NCBI GenBank assembly: GCA_037693485.1
Contig: CM075348.1
Span: 122,833,609-122,897,608 of the forward strand
Reading direction: 5' to 3'
Source: Kitagawia praeruptora
Taxonomy: Eukaryota > Streptophyta > Magnoliopsida > Apiales > Apiaceae
DNA: 64,000 nucleotides
The notes beneath the pieces are model-generated. The model saw only the letters and a list, made by a program, of their open reading frames with translations. It was not told where the DNA came from and ran no database searches. This document shows positions 11,101-20,852 of the stretch, piece after piece. The number at the start of each line of letters is the position of its first letter. The stretch's first letter is position 1. The position numbers and the translations under genes are program-made.

Positions 11101-12605
11101 TCTCAGTTCTACCCTCTATCACCTTACCTACTGTACACATCACTACCATAAGTGGCCTGAAGCAAGAAATAACCACCACAATAGTTGCAGATCAATGCCT
11201 ACTGATAAACCTAAACCTCAACCATCTATTACTGAAGATGTTCAGCCAGTGGAAGTGACTATTGTTACTGAGGCCAAGCTACTTGAAGTTACACAATCAG
11301 ATTCATATCATGATGTAGCCTTCTTGAAATTTCTGCAAGTCTCTAAAGATAATGTAAAGGGAGACACTCAGGGGTACTTGAGGAGCTTGAAGGAGAAAAT
11401 TGACTACTTCACTGTAGTACCAAGGAAAATTGACCAAGTATACATCAGGGAGTTTATGATGGTGACCAAGTCTAAGATATGGAATCTCTCATATGACACC
11501 TTGATGTCTCTTAAACACAGTGAAGTAGATGCGATTCTAAAGATGATTGAAAGAACAAATATGAACAATGAGAGCCTGTACTATGATATCAGGAATGGTC
11601 AACTATCTAGGCTGCCAGAGGTGTGCTCTATCCCAAGGACCATCATCTACCAATCTGACACCAGACCTGAAGACATTAGCCAGCTTGTCATTCCTAGGAA
11701 TCTCAACTCCAAGAATTATAGACTCATCATTGCTATCATTGATAAATTGCAAAAGAAGAAGGGGCACATGACTGCTGAAAAATTGGAGGCATTGCAAATC
11801 CTCATATCTTTCATAGCAACTGGCATAGTTCCTGAAATAGCTAAAAGTAAGAAAGATGATGGTGGTAATGATGATGATAATGAGGAAAAAGGTGATAGGA
11901 GATGAAGTCATCACAGGAGTGATAAGGGTGATGAAGATAAAAAGAAAAAGGATGGCAAAGCCAAGAAGGGTGGTGATAGCAAGGAAACTGGGCAAGTGTA
12001 TGAAAGGAAGGGTGGAAGACAGCAAGCCTAGCTTAAGCATCACTAACAGTACTCCCACCACAACACAAGGCTCTATGTCTAGGGTGGATACAGTTAGTGA
12101 TGAATTAATAAAATCTAAATCCATGGCTTCTAAAACTGTTTTGCCATTTCTGTCAAAGTAATCTCAACTCAAGAAACCATCTGTATGTCTCCATAAGCAA
12201 ACTGCTAATGGGTTACTGCAATGGTCAAAGAACAAGGGATTCAAACTTCTTTCAAGCAACCAAGTGCAAAGGCTAAAGTGTAAGACTGCAGCTAGGAGAT
12301 TGAAGAAGAAGGTGATACCTACATCTAAGGCTCTCACAATAGTACCAGGATTAAATTTGCTACCTCTTGATGAGGATTATGACAGAGAGGCACTAGCATT
12401 TCATCAAACTCAAAAAATCTATCATGTGGAAATTGTGAATGGCTGCTTGGAATTCAAATACACTGATGGTAGAGAAAATAGATTCAAACAAGGAATGTGT
12501 GAACACTAGGGCAAGCTGGATGAGATAGAAAGAATTATTGCACTTCTGAATCTTGATAATAAGGAGGAGAGGATCTGGAAAATAGAACTAGCCCAAAGGA
12601 TGAAG
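8199..12605 (+). pseudogene. Env-like additional ORF of the Sirevirus, 5' part
   Basis: Sireviruses carry an extra ORF of uncertain role (often called env-like) after pol, and this matches in position and character. It opens at the ATG at 8199. An N-terminal globular region covers 8290-8960, including a segment around LDILEQFWGS that is related to the second Sirevirus at 53700-53830. Lys/Ser/Pro-rich low-complexity sequence runs 8960-9960. A 348-aa mainly helical, coiled-coil-rich frame covers 9975-11021. A further globular region covers 11195-11905 and a basic tail 12264-12605. Stops include TGA near 8298, TAG at 8445-8447 and 9566-9568, and TAA at 11019-11021. Frameshifts occur near 8935, 9900 and 11905. 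The ORF is split by the nested element and resumes at 20284. No clear transmembrane segment was seen, so an envelope role is doubtful. Confidence 0.7.
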
Positions 12606-13218
12606 TAGATCTAGATCCGTTGCTTGTCACGAGCGTTGAACCCTTCTCTCCTTTTCTCCCTTGCAGATCTAAGCTAGGTTACAAATAATAAAACTATGAT
12701 AATGTGTATATATATATATTACAATGGTAGGATGTGTTTTTATAGGCTCTATATTTCTTGCCCAGCAAGAATTTATCTTCTATTACAATTAGAATTTAAT
12801 TAAGGTGCTAAAACCTGCCCGGAATATAATTAGAACTTGAAAAGGGCAAAACAGGAATTTCCCAGCCATGCTTCACAAAGAATACGCGCGCGATTTTATT
12901 CAGCACATTACTTGCACGTGCTTCCTATCCCAGGTTGTAGAAAATCTCTCAAGCTTCGCGTGGGCAGTAAGATCGCTGAAAACGGACTTACAGAACTCCA
13001 GATATGGCCAAAACAGTGTAAGCTGCGCAGCCTTCCCAGAAAATCCGAATTTTAATCAATTAATTCCCAAAAAATTATAGAAGCATCCACCTTAATCAAC
13101 ATTCTCGTAAACCTGCACAACTAAGCAAAACACATCAAAACTACAAGAAACTTGAGTCCAAGACAATCAATTTAAGCCGATTTAAAATGTTCCAAGTAGA
13201 TATAAAATCCACTTATCA
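12594..13218 (-). repeat. 3' LTR of the nested gypsy element, truncated
   Basis: On the minus strand the LTR starts TGATAAGTGG at 13218 and matches 20283 down to 19659. It stops at 12594 within a 12 bp word, CAAAGGATGAAG, that is also expected in the Sirevirus host frame. About 898 bp of the LTR end is missing. The 71-72 aa reading frames inside both LTR copies are incidental. Confidence 0.9.
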
Positions 13219-13230
13219 CACCCCCAAACT
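13219..13230 (-). other. Polypurine tract of the nested gypsy element
   Basis: On the minus strand AGTTTGGGGGTG lies directly before the LTR start TGATAAG. This is the expected place for the plus-strand primer and fixes the orientation and the LTR boundary. Confidence 0.8.
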
Positions 13231-15908
13231 TAAACCGATGCTTGTCCTCAAGCATAAACAATTACAACTAACTAACTAGTACCACTTCCGTAGGTGATCA
13301 CGATTGCATTTGGCATATGCAACAAGCCCTTTAAACCCCTAGGCAGCCCTAGTGGACGAGTAAGGTCTCGTGAGGGCCTATAGCGAATGTACCCACAAAA
13401 TCCAATGCAATGCAATGCATGAATGCAACTAATATGAAAATGCAACTAATCTAATCTACCATACCTTCAAATCCTCTCATGCCATATCAACTTAAGAATC
13501 AAAGTAAATACGCAATGTCTTGGTGTCGAAAGTGCAAGTATTCACATAGTCTACTCAATGAACATGCATAAGTTCTCACAAGCCCATGTCAAGTGTAAGA
13601 ATAAGTTAGTAAACATGCTAAGCCTAAAAGAGTACATCTTTGAGACAACACTCGGGATCTCATACGCAAGAACAAGCAAACACTCACAATCCACTCACAA
13701 AAAATATTCACTCAAGAACAAGGGTAAGTGTATCACTCAATTCCAACAAAATCATAAGCATGCTTGACATTTGGTATCAATCTAACTCTTAACACAACAT
13801 ACATCAATGACTATAATCAAAAGGTCTTTATTTGGGTTGTAACGGGGCTAGGGACAAGGTATGTCAAATAAGCCAAAACAGGTGAAGTGTCAAAAGCTAG
13901 TAAGTACTATAATACATCATACACAACACCTTATTTTCCCCCACATAATTTTACTAAAACAAACACTCGACTAGTCGACTGAAATAGAATCACAACAAAC
14001 ACAAACATGCTCTCACAATATATTTTTTTTTCTTTTTTTTTTTCTTTTTTTTTTCTTTTTTTTTTGTATTTTTTCTTTTTTTTTTCGAGAGCTAAATAGA
14101 ACACAAACAATAACAATGATCCCACAATTTTATTACATATGTCGACTATCAAGTAAACAAACCCAATTTCAATATTTCCCCCAAAAATACGACCAACAAT
14201 AACCCTTCCTTGCACACCTTATTACTCCCTTAAGCACTCTACTAGCCTTTGACAATGTGGGTTCAAATTAATGTAAGGCCAATACAAGAAAAAGGTCTAG
14301 GCAAGCAATGTGGTATGTCACCGAAAAAAAAATATGATTAAGTTCAACGGGTTAACTAATTGATCATGTAAACATGGTGTGGTAATATGGGAAAATATGC
14401 GGTTATTCCTACATGCCTTTATCATTTTAATCGTCAAATAATGTCATGCGTTTCAAGAAAGACCTCAAACAACTACTAGCAATGCAAACAATCCGTGGAC
14501 ACTCAACCAAACGAATAAGATTGCAACAAATACGCAATAAGGCTCAAAATCTCACTTGGTGGAAAAACATACTCAATCCCAAGCAAACATCTCTCTAACG
14601 CACCTACTTGTATTCAAAGCATGCAAACTAAATCATTTTGCACATATTCATGTCCTTCTAATCACTTACAACATCCAATAAGTCTACTAGCTTCAACTTA
14701 CTAGTGTGTGTGTGTGCACAAGATCAAAGCATACCACTTCTCAATCAAAAGCGTCAACAACACAAAATTCCTATTAAGCATGGGTGCAAATGCAAACTAT
14801 TATGGACTCACATGATATATGAACATAAAAACAGAATGTCCTATATGAAACAAACGTAGATATCACGAACATAAATGCATAATTTACTACTACTAATATG
14901 CAAAACATGAAATCCTACATGAACAAATAATACAACAACATCTACTAATCCCTCAAACCACCCCCAAACTTAAAATATTCAATGTCCGCATTGAATGGAA
15001 GTAAATACAAGAGATAGTAGAAACATACCTGCAATGCCGAAGCATACCCAACAATATTTTTCTCGCAAAAATCCCCTTTCCTTAGCAACTGGTCTCAAAA
15101 CAACCGATTAAATTTAACCTCCACCGTCGAAATCAAAAATTTCCCATCACTGGCACTACCTCTCCCATGCTTACGAGCCATTAGAATCAAAACCCAACTC
15201 ATAAGAAGCTCCACCAAAAATTACCAAGCAATATCACACCAAAAATAGCCCAATATTCCAAGAATAATACAAAATCCCAATTTACAAGAACACAAATTCG
15301 TAAGAACAATAAAATTTGTGAGAAGAAATAAACCCACTACGAATTGGAGAGGTGAACTTGCAATTAATTCCTCTTTAGAATTGAATTTTTAGAGATTTAA
15401 ATAAAATAGAAGAGGAATTGGATTTGTATGGCTAGGTGTGTATATATATAAGATGATGGATAGATGGAATTTAAAAATTTAGAGTGTAGAAGAGATTTGG
15501 AGAGGTTAAGATTTGATGTAGGATAGATATAAGAATTTAGAATTGAAGAAATTTGAGTTAGGATTGAATTTGGGGAAATTTTGGAGGCAAAACTACTGAT
15601 TTTCGAGAAAAAAATTCTGGGCAAGGGGGTGTCACGCAGCTTCGAACTGCGTTACAGGGCTTCCGGCGCTTGAGGCGTGCACTGGTGCATGATGCGCGGT
15701 TCCTGTCTGCGCGTTTCAGCGCTCCTGCGCCATTTGGGCGCCTGATGCGCGCTTGTCTACTGCGTGTCTGCGGCGCTTCTGCGCGCGGCTGGCGCATGAT
15801 GCGCTGGCGCGTACTGAAATTCTGATTTTTTTTTTCCTATACTAATGCATGGGTTGCCTCCCACCAAGCGCTTCTTTAACGTCAATAGCTTGACGTTACT
15901 TCCTCAAC
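13231..15908 (-). other. Non-coding 3' region of the nested gypsy element
   Basis: This 2.7 kb between the protease stop and the PPT has no convincing gene. It contains a T/C-rich tract at about 14021-14085 (plus strand) and a GC-rich island at 15625-15826. A minus-strand motif, AGCGCTTGGTGGGAGGCAAC, lies near 15851-15872 and recalls a sequence seen after gag in other plant gypsy elements. Parts are related to 57486-58583: both contain GAATGTACCCACAAAATCCA, ACAGAATGTCCTA and a T/C-rich tract in the same order. The short minus-strand frames here are low complexity. Confidence 0.6.
15625..15826. repeat. GC-rich island with repeated GCGC words
   Basis: About 200 bp of high GC content stands out in an AT-rich region. 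Words such as TGCGCG, GGCGCATGATGCGC and GCGCTTCTGCGC recur with dyad symmetry. A similar GCGC-rich module lies at 57255-57355 in the related LTR piece. No product is inferred. Confidence 0.55.
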
Positions 15909-17396
15909 TCATGGCGGTTTCAAAAGAATAACCGAACCATCTTCAACAGACAAACCATTCATACGAATGTTGACATCTTGGTTGCTCGCTTTCCACAAAT
16001 CACTTCCATCAGATTTCCACCTGATTTTACTACCCAACGGCCAAATCTTTTTCTTTTTCTTCTTCACACCTCTAATGTGCTTCTCCAACTCAACCGGCTG
16101 AACAAAAATTTCTTCTTTATCATCTGCTTTCCACCTTCGCAACACGTAATCATGTCCCTCCTCAAAAATCACTAGCTCATTATTCAAAAGGACATACCTC
16201 AAATGTGGTGGAAGTTTCCCAAGCTTTACTTTCGAAAGATCACGAACCGAAGAACTGTCAATGGAATCACTAATAGGATACTTTAGCACATGTGTGTTAG
16301 ATTTTTCGCTCAATAACTGATCAAACTTCTTTCTCTGACCCGTATCAACTATTTCCACACTGCAACATTCTTCATCCTCTGTCGGAAATTTCATTGCCTT
16401 GAACACATTAAAGGTAACACTCTGATCTTGCACCCTCATTGTAAGCTCTCCTTTTTGCACATCAATCAAAGTCTTTCCTGTAGCCAAGAACGGTCTTCCC
16501 AAGATTATGGGAATCTTCTTATCTTCTTCGAAATCCAAGATAACAAAATCAGCTGGGAATATAAGCTTGTCAACTTTCACCAAAACATCCTCCACTATAC
16601 CCCTCGGATACGTGATAGATCGATCAGCCAACTGCAAAGAGATGTTAGTTGGCTTTGGCTCCGGTAGACCAAGTTGCTTGAAAATAGACAAGGGCATGAG
16701 ATTAATACTAGCTCCCAAATCACATAAGCATTTGCCAAAAGACAACTTCCCAATGGTGCATGGAATTGTAAAGCTTCCTGGATCCTTAAGTTTAGGAGGC
16801 AATTTCTGTTGCAATACCGCACTGCACTCCTCTGTCAATGCCACCGTTTCAAATTCTTCCAACCTTCTCTTTTTCGAAAGGATATCCTTCATGAACCTTG
16901 CATATCTTGGCATCTGCTCCAACGCTTCAACAAAAGGAATGTTAATGGACAGTTTCTTGAAGACATCCATAAATTTCTGAAATTGTTTCTCTTGACTTTT
17001 CTTCAAGCGTCCAGGAAATGGAGGAGGAGGATATATCTGAGTATCCTTTGTAGATTGATCCGGAGTATACTTTTCAACAGGTTTCTTTCTCTTCTCACCA
17101 TCAAGCTGATCAGCCACTAAGTCAGATTTCTCAATTTCTGGCACTGCAGATTTTTCAACCTGCTGATTCTGAACATCTTCATCTTCTTCAGTTGTTGATT
17201 TAGGATCACTCGTAACTTTTCCTGATCTCAAAGTAACTGCATTCACCTGTTCTCTGTTGTCCCTCCTGCCTGGATTAACCTCCGTATCACTAGGAAGAGT
17301 TCCTTGTGGCCTACCACCTAAGGCACTTGCAATCTGTCCTATCTGAGTTTCTAAGAGCTTCTGACCAGCTTGTAAGTTCTTTAACGCTATCCACAT
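15909..17396 (-). CDS. Retropepsin-like protease polyprotein of the nested gypsy element
   Basis: An uninterrupted 495-aa frame follows the gag TAG (17397-17399) with no intervening base and in the same frame. The first 170 residues are linker with Lys/Glu/Pro-rich stretches (PPPPFPGR near residue 127). A conserved Athila/Tat gag-pol region follows. The retropepsin fold is centred on CDLGASINLMP (active-site Asp near residue 227), with the second-half motif ILGRPFLATGKT near residue 298. The sequence reaches the PPHLRYV position that normally leads into reverse transcriptase, then ends in an unrelated Lys-rich tail. RT and all later domains are absent. Translation needs readthrough of the TAG or a separate start at the ATG at 17394-17396. 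Confidence 0.85.
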   Translation of the reverse strand: MWIALKNLQAGQKLLETQIGQIASALGGRPQGTLPSDTEVNPGRRDNREQVNAVTLRSGKVTSDPKSTTEEDEDVQNQQVEKSAVPEIEKSDLVADQLDGEKRKKPVEKYTPDQSTKDTQIYPPPPFPGRLKKSQEKQFQKFMDVFKKLSINIPFVEALEQMPRYARFMKDILSKKRRLEEFETVALTEECSAVLQQKLPPKLKDPGSFTIPCTIGKLSFGKCLCDLGASINLMPLSIFKQLGLPEPKPTNISLQLADRSITYPRGIVEDVLVKVDKLIFPADFVILDFEEDKKIPIILGRPFLATGKTLIDVQKGELTMRVQDQSVTFNVFKAMKFPTEDEECCSVEIVDTGQRKKFDQLLSEKSNTHVLKYPISDSIDSSSVRDLSKVKLGKLPPHLRYVLLNNELVIFEEGHDYVLRRWKADDKEEIFVQPVELEKHIRGVKKKKKKIWPLGSKIRWKSDGSDLWKASNQDVNIRMNGLSVEDGSVILLKPP

Positions 17397-18620
17397 CTAA
17401 TCAGATTTTTCATTAGAAGATTGCCCCGCATGAGCCTGGGGTTGTTGCTGCTGAAATCCCGGAGGTTGATATGGTGTCCTTGGAGCATAAGGCTGCTGAT
17501 AACCTTGATTGAATGGCTTTGCTTGCTGACCCTGAAATTGCTGATAGGGCTGCTGATAAGGTTGTTGAGCACCTTGATTGTTGCTCCAGCTAAAATTGGG
17601 ATGATTCCTGTTGTTAGGATGATAAGTGGCTGGAACTGGTGCAGCAGGTCTCTGAAAATTACTCACGAACTGTACTGATTCAGGAGAAATAGCACACTGA
17701 TTCGTCTCATGTGCGCCCGCACATAACTCACAAACACTAGCCACCTGCTGAACTCCATAATTTGCAAGAGAATCCACCTTCATAGCAAGAGCTTTCAACT
17801 GAGCCGTAATCATTGAAGCTGTATCTACTTCCAAAATTCCTGCTGCCCTGCCTTGAGATAGCCTTTGGGTTGGATTTTGATATTCATTGGCAGCCATCAT
17901 CTCAATAAGTTCATAAGCTTCATCATAGCTCTTCGCCCACAGAGCTCCACCTGATGCTGCATCTAGCAAAGGCCTAGACTGTGCTCCCAACCCATTGTAG
18001 AACCCATTAATAACCATCCAATCAGGCATGCCATGATGAGGACACTTGCGTAGCATCTCCTTATAGCGTTCCCAAGCCTCACACAAGGTCTCTCCAGATT
18101 GCTGTTGGAATTGAGTCAACTGGTTCCTTAATGCTGCAGTTTTCGCCATAGGGAAGAATTTAGTAAGGAACTTCTGAGCAAGATCTTCCCATGTAGTAAT
18201 GGAACCAGGTGGCAAAGAGTGAAGCCAGCTCTTAGCCTTATCCCTCAGAGAGAATGGGAAAAGCCTCAACCTGATAGCATCATCCGTCACACCATTACAT
18301 TTGAAAGTGTCGCAGATTTCGATAAAGTCCCGAACATGCATGTTAGGATCCTCCATAGAAGTCCCCCCAAACTGGACCGAATTCTACACCATCTGAATTG
18401 TGCCCGGCTTGATCTCAAAGTTGTTAGCTGCAATAGCTGGTCTAACAATGCTAGACTGGATATCATTGAGTTTCGGCTGAGAATAGTCCTTCAAAGCCTT
18501 AGCTGCTGCTGCATCTGCCATTGCTACTGTAGTTTCAGATTCCTCTTCCTTATTCTCTTTATTCTCTACAAGATCGTCTTCCGCCAGTTCTTCCAAATGA
18601 GCTTGTAAGCGTGTTCGCAT
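17397..18620 (-). CDS. Gag of the nested gypsy element, with internal TAG
   Basis: The frame opens at the ATG at 18618-18620, 113 bases after the PBS, and runs 78 codons to a TAG at 18384-18386. It continues in the same frame to the TAG at 17397-17399. The 319-aa part from the ATG at 18354-18356 contains a Retrotrans_gag-type capsid domain (about residues 1-150, including KSWLHSLPPGSITTWEDLA) typical of Athila/Tat. A single Cys/His knuckle (CELCAGAHETNQC) lies near residue 210, followed by a Gln/Pro-rich tail with repeated YQQ. The first TAG stands where a Gln would fit, so CAG-to-TAG is likely. Apart from the two TAGs, the gag and protease frames are intact over 2.7 kb. Confidence 0.85.
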
Positions 18621-18732
18621 ACAAACTCAAATACCTGCAAATACCACGAAACAAACAAACTAAGTAAGAATCCAAGTCAGTGAACGCTAACGACCACTGA
18701 TGACAAGCACATAAACTAAAATAAAAACACCG

Positions 18733-18760
18733 ATGATCCCCGGCAGCGGCGCCAAAAACT
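18733..18760 (-). other. Primer-binding site of the nested gypsy element
   Basis: On the minus strand the 5' LTR end ..TAACA is followed by AGTTTTTGGCGCCGCTGCCG and then GGGATC. TGGCGCCGyTGCCGGGGA is the usual primer-binding sequence of Athila/Ogre-related Ty3/gypsy elements. Confidence 0.85.
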
Positions 18761-20283
18761 TGTTATGCAAAATTTACGCAAGCGCACGTTGTCACAAGTA
18801 ATATATGATTAAATCAAGTTCGTTCCCACAGAGATCTAAAATGGTGTTCAATTCAATTAATGTACCTATGCACCGATGTATGGTTTTTATCCACTGCTAA
18901 GACAAATAACAAAATTTAGATTGATTATCTAAATTAACTAAGTGTAAATTATAAAACTAAGAATTAAACAATTAACGAGAATAAAAATCGAATTACTTAT
19001 ATGAGAATAAAACATGGAATCCTAGTTTCATCATCTACTTCACTTAGAGTTGCAGCCTTTAATTAAAACATGCGATGGTTTTGATATCTGATCGAATAAC
19101 ACGAAAAGAGTAAAAGTTACCTCTCGGTATACTAGTACCAATCTACACATACATCCACAAAAGAGATAGAAGATGAATAGGCACCTATTATGTTTAGACC
19201 CTATATCTCTATAGAATTTGAAAACATAAAGGTTGAAGCACAAGTTATCCACTTAGATCACATAGGATAGCATAATATCTCTATTGATGCCACAAATCAT
19301 GATGTCAAAACACCAACCTATCCTATGCTAGCATGGCAAGTTCTAAATCTCAAGATCCACTCTCGTTTAGCAAGAGATTAACAATTCAATTTAGATGTTA
19401 GCTACGCATCCAAAAGCATTAAGATTAACCCATACAAGGATATCAAGTATTCTCCACATATAAATCTTTAAGGCATGCAAACTACTAAGCTACATAGATA
19501 AATCCACTAGGATCCCATGACAACGATTAGTTCATAACTAAACCTTTCGTCACCATGGGATTTGATGAAAACATGGTAAATAACAAGATATGAATAAAAG
19601 AAGTAATTATATTAATAAACAAGAGTTTGAGAAAACAAATCTATAATCCAAAGTAACACAAAGGATGAAGTAGATCTAGATCCGTTGCTTGTCACGAGCG
19701 TTGAACCCTTCTCTCCTTTTCTCCCTTGCAGATCTAAGCTAGGTTACAAATAATAAAACTATGATAATGTGTATATATATATATTACAATGGTAGGATGT
19801 GTTTTTATAGGCTCTATATTTCTTGCCCAGCAAGAATTTATCTTCTATTACAATTAGAATTTAATTAAGGTGCTAAAACCTGCCCGGAATATAATTAGAA
19901 CTTGAAAAGGGCAAAACAGGAATTTCCCAGCCATGCTTCACAAAGAATACGCGCGCGATTTTATTCAGCACATTACTTGCACGTGCTTCCTATCCCAGGT
20001 TGTAGAAAATCTCTCAAGCTTCGCGTGGGCAGTAAGATCGCTGAAAACGGACTTACAGAACTCCAGATATGGCCAAAACAATGTAAGCTGCGCAGCCTTC
20101 CCAGAAAATCCGAATTTTAATCAATTAATTCCCAAAAAATTATAGAAGCATCCACCTTAATCAACATTCTCGTAAACCTGCACAACTAAGCAAAACACAT
20201 CAAAACTACAAGAAACTTGAGTCCAAGACAATCAATTTAAGCCGATTTAGAATGTTCCAAGTAGATATAAAATCCACTTATCA
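18761..20283 (-). repeat. 5' LTR of the nested gypsy element
   Basis: This complete LTR of 1523 bp is bounded by TG and CA. It begins on the minus strand TGATAAGTGG at 20283 and ends TTGCATAACA at 18761. It contains a second copy of the word CAAAGGATGAAG at 19659-19670, where the truncated 3' LTR begins. Confidence 0.9.
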
Positions 20284-20693
20284 AAGATTTATCAAGATAA
20301 AGAGAGATCACTAGGCTATGTAGAAAAAGAAGAGTGAGGAGCTGTTGAAGAAGAAGGGGGAGGAATTAAAGGAAAAATGGAAATTAAAGCAGAAGAGTAA
20401 AGAGAAAAAGGGTATGCAGAGTTCAACTTGATCCCTATGTTGTAAGATATAGGAGGAGTAATGGAGACAGTGTTAATATCAGAATGAGCATGGTCAAACA
20501 CTACCCTGCAAACAAGTTGGAGCCTGTAATCGAAGATTTCAAAAACTCAATTCTCATTAAAGAACTCACTGCCATGATGGATTTCATGAATGCAATGGAG
20601 GAGAGTAAGAAGGAGACAAAGGCAAAGATGGATAAGGAGTATGATGACTATCTAGCTAGGGCTCAAGCAATGAATGCTAAAGACACTGTATAA
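20284..20693 (+). pseudogene. Env-like additional ORF of the Sirevirus, 3' end
   Basis: The host frame resumes here after the nested element. The first codons (AAG ATT TAT CAA) continue the frame that ended at AGG ATG on the left side. A lysine/glutamate-rich stretch follows with an in-frame TGA near 20335 and a frameshift. Then comes a 69-aa frame at 20484-20693 with a charged helical C-terminus and a TAA stop. It is the C-terminal end of the additional ORF begun at 8199. The 160 bases after it are 3' untranslated and lead to the polypurine tract. Confidence 0.65.
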
Positions 20694-20840
20694 TCATCTA
20701 TTGTAAGAGTGCTTCTTCTTTTACTTTTATCCATATCAATGTTTCAATCAAATTCATACATGTACTTTTCAATGTTCTATCTTTATGTATGTTAGGCTTG
20801 TTATCAGACATGAAATTGTGACTAAGGGTCTTACTCACAA

Positions 20841-20852
20841 TTTGGGGGAGAT
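20841..20852 (+). other. Polypurine tract of the Sirevirus
   Basis: TTTGGGGGAGAT lies directly before the 3' LTR start TGTTAGTCA. It confirms orientation and boundary. Confidence 0.85.

Larger units (their letters stand above)
12594..20283 (-). mobile_element. Non-autonomous Athila/Tat-like Ty3/gypsy element with gag and protease only
   Basis: The element lies on the minus strand inside the Sirevirus env-like ORF. Its 5' LTR (18761-20283) is complete at 1523 bp; its 3' LTR (12594-13218) retains only the first 625 bp. Across those 625 bp the two LTRs align without indels and I count two substitutions, so insertion was recent. The internal 5.5 kb has a PBS, gag, a retropepsin-like protease and 2.7 kb of non-coding DNA before the PPT. 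No reverse transcriptase, RNase H or integrase was found. It therefore resembles the gag-containing non-autonomous class (TR-GAG-like) and must depend on a relative for copying. The right host flank starts AAGAT. Confidence 0.88.

Noticed and set aside
8199..12605. Treating the additional ORF as a host gene
   Set aside because: It lies between pol and the PPT of the same element, in the usual Sirevirus position, and shares its start domain with the other Sirevirus copy.
12837..13080. 72- and 70-aa frames in the nested element's LTR, repeated at 19902-20145
   Set aside because: Identical because the LTRs are identical; no start context or family match.
13931..14215. 94-aa Lys-rich minus-strand frame
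   Set aside because: Its centre is a translated T/C-rich tract, so it is low complexity and not a gene.
15397..15797. Minus-strand frames in and beside the GC-rich island
   Set aside because: Composition is driven by GCGC repeats (Arg/Ala/Pro) and the frames are not continuous with gag or protease.
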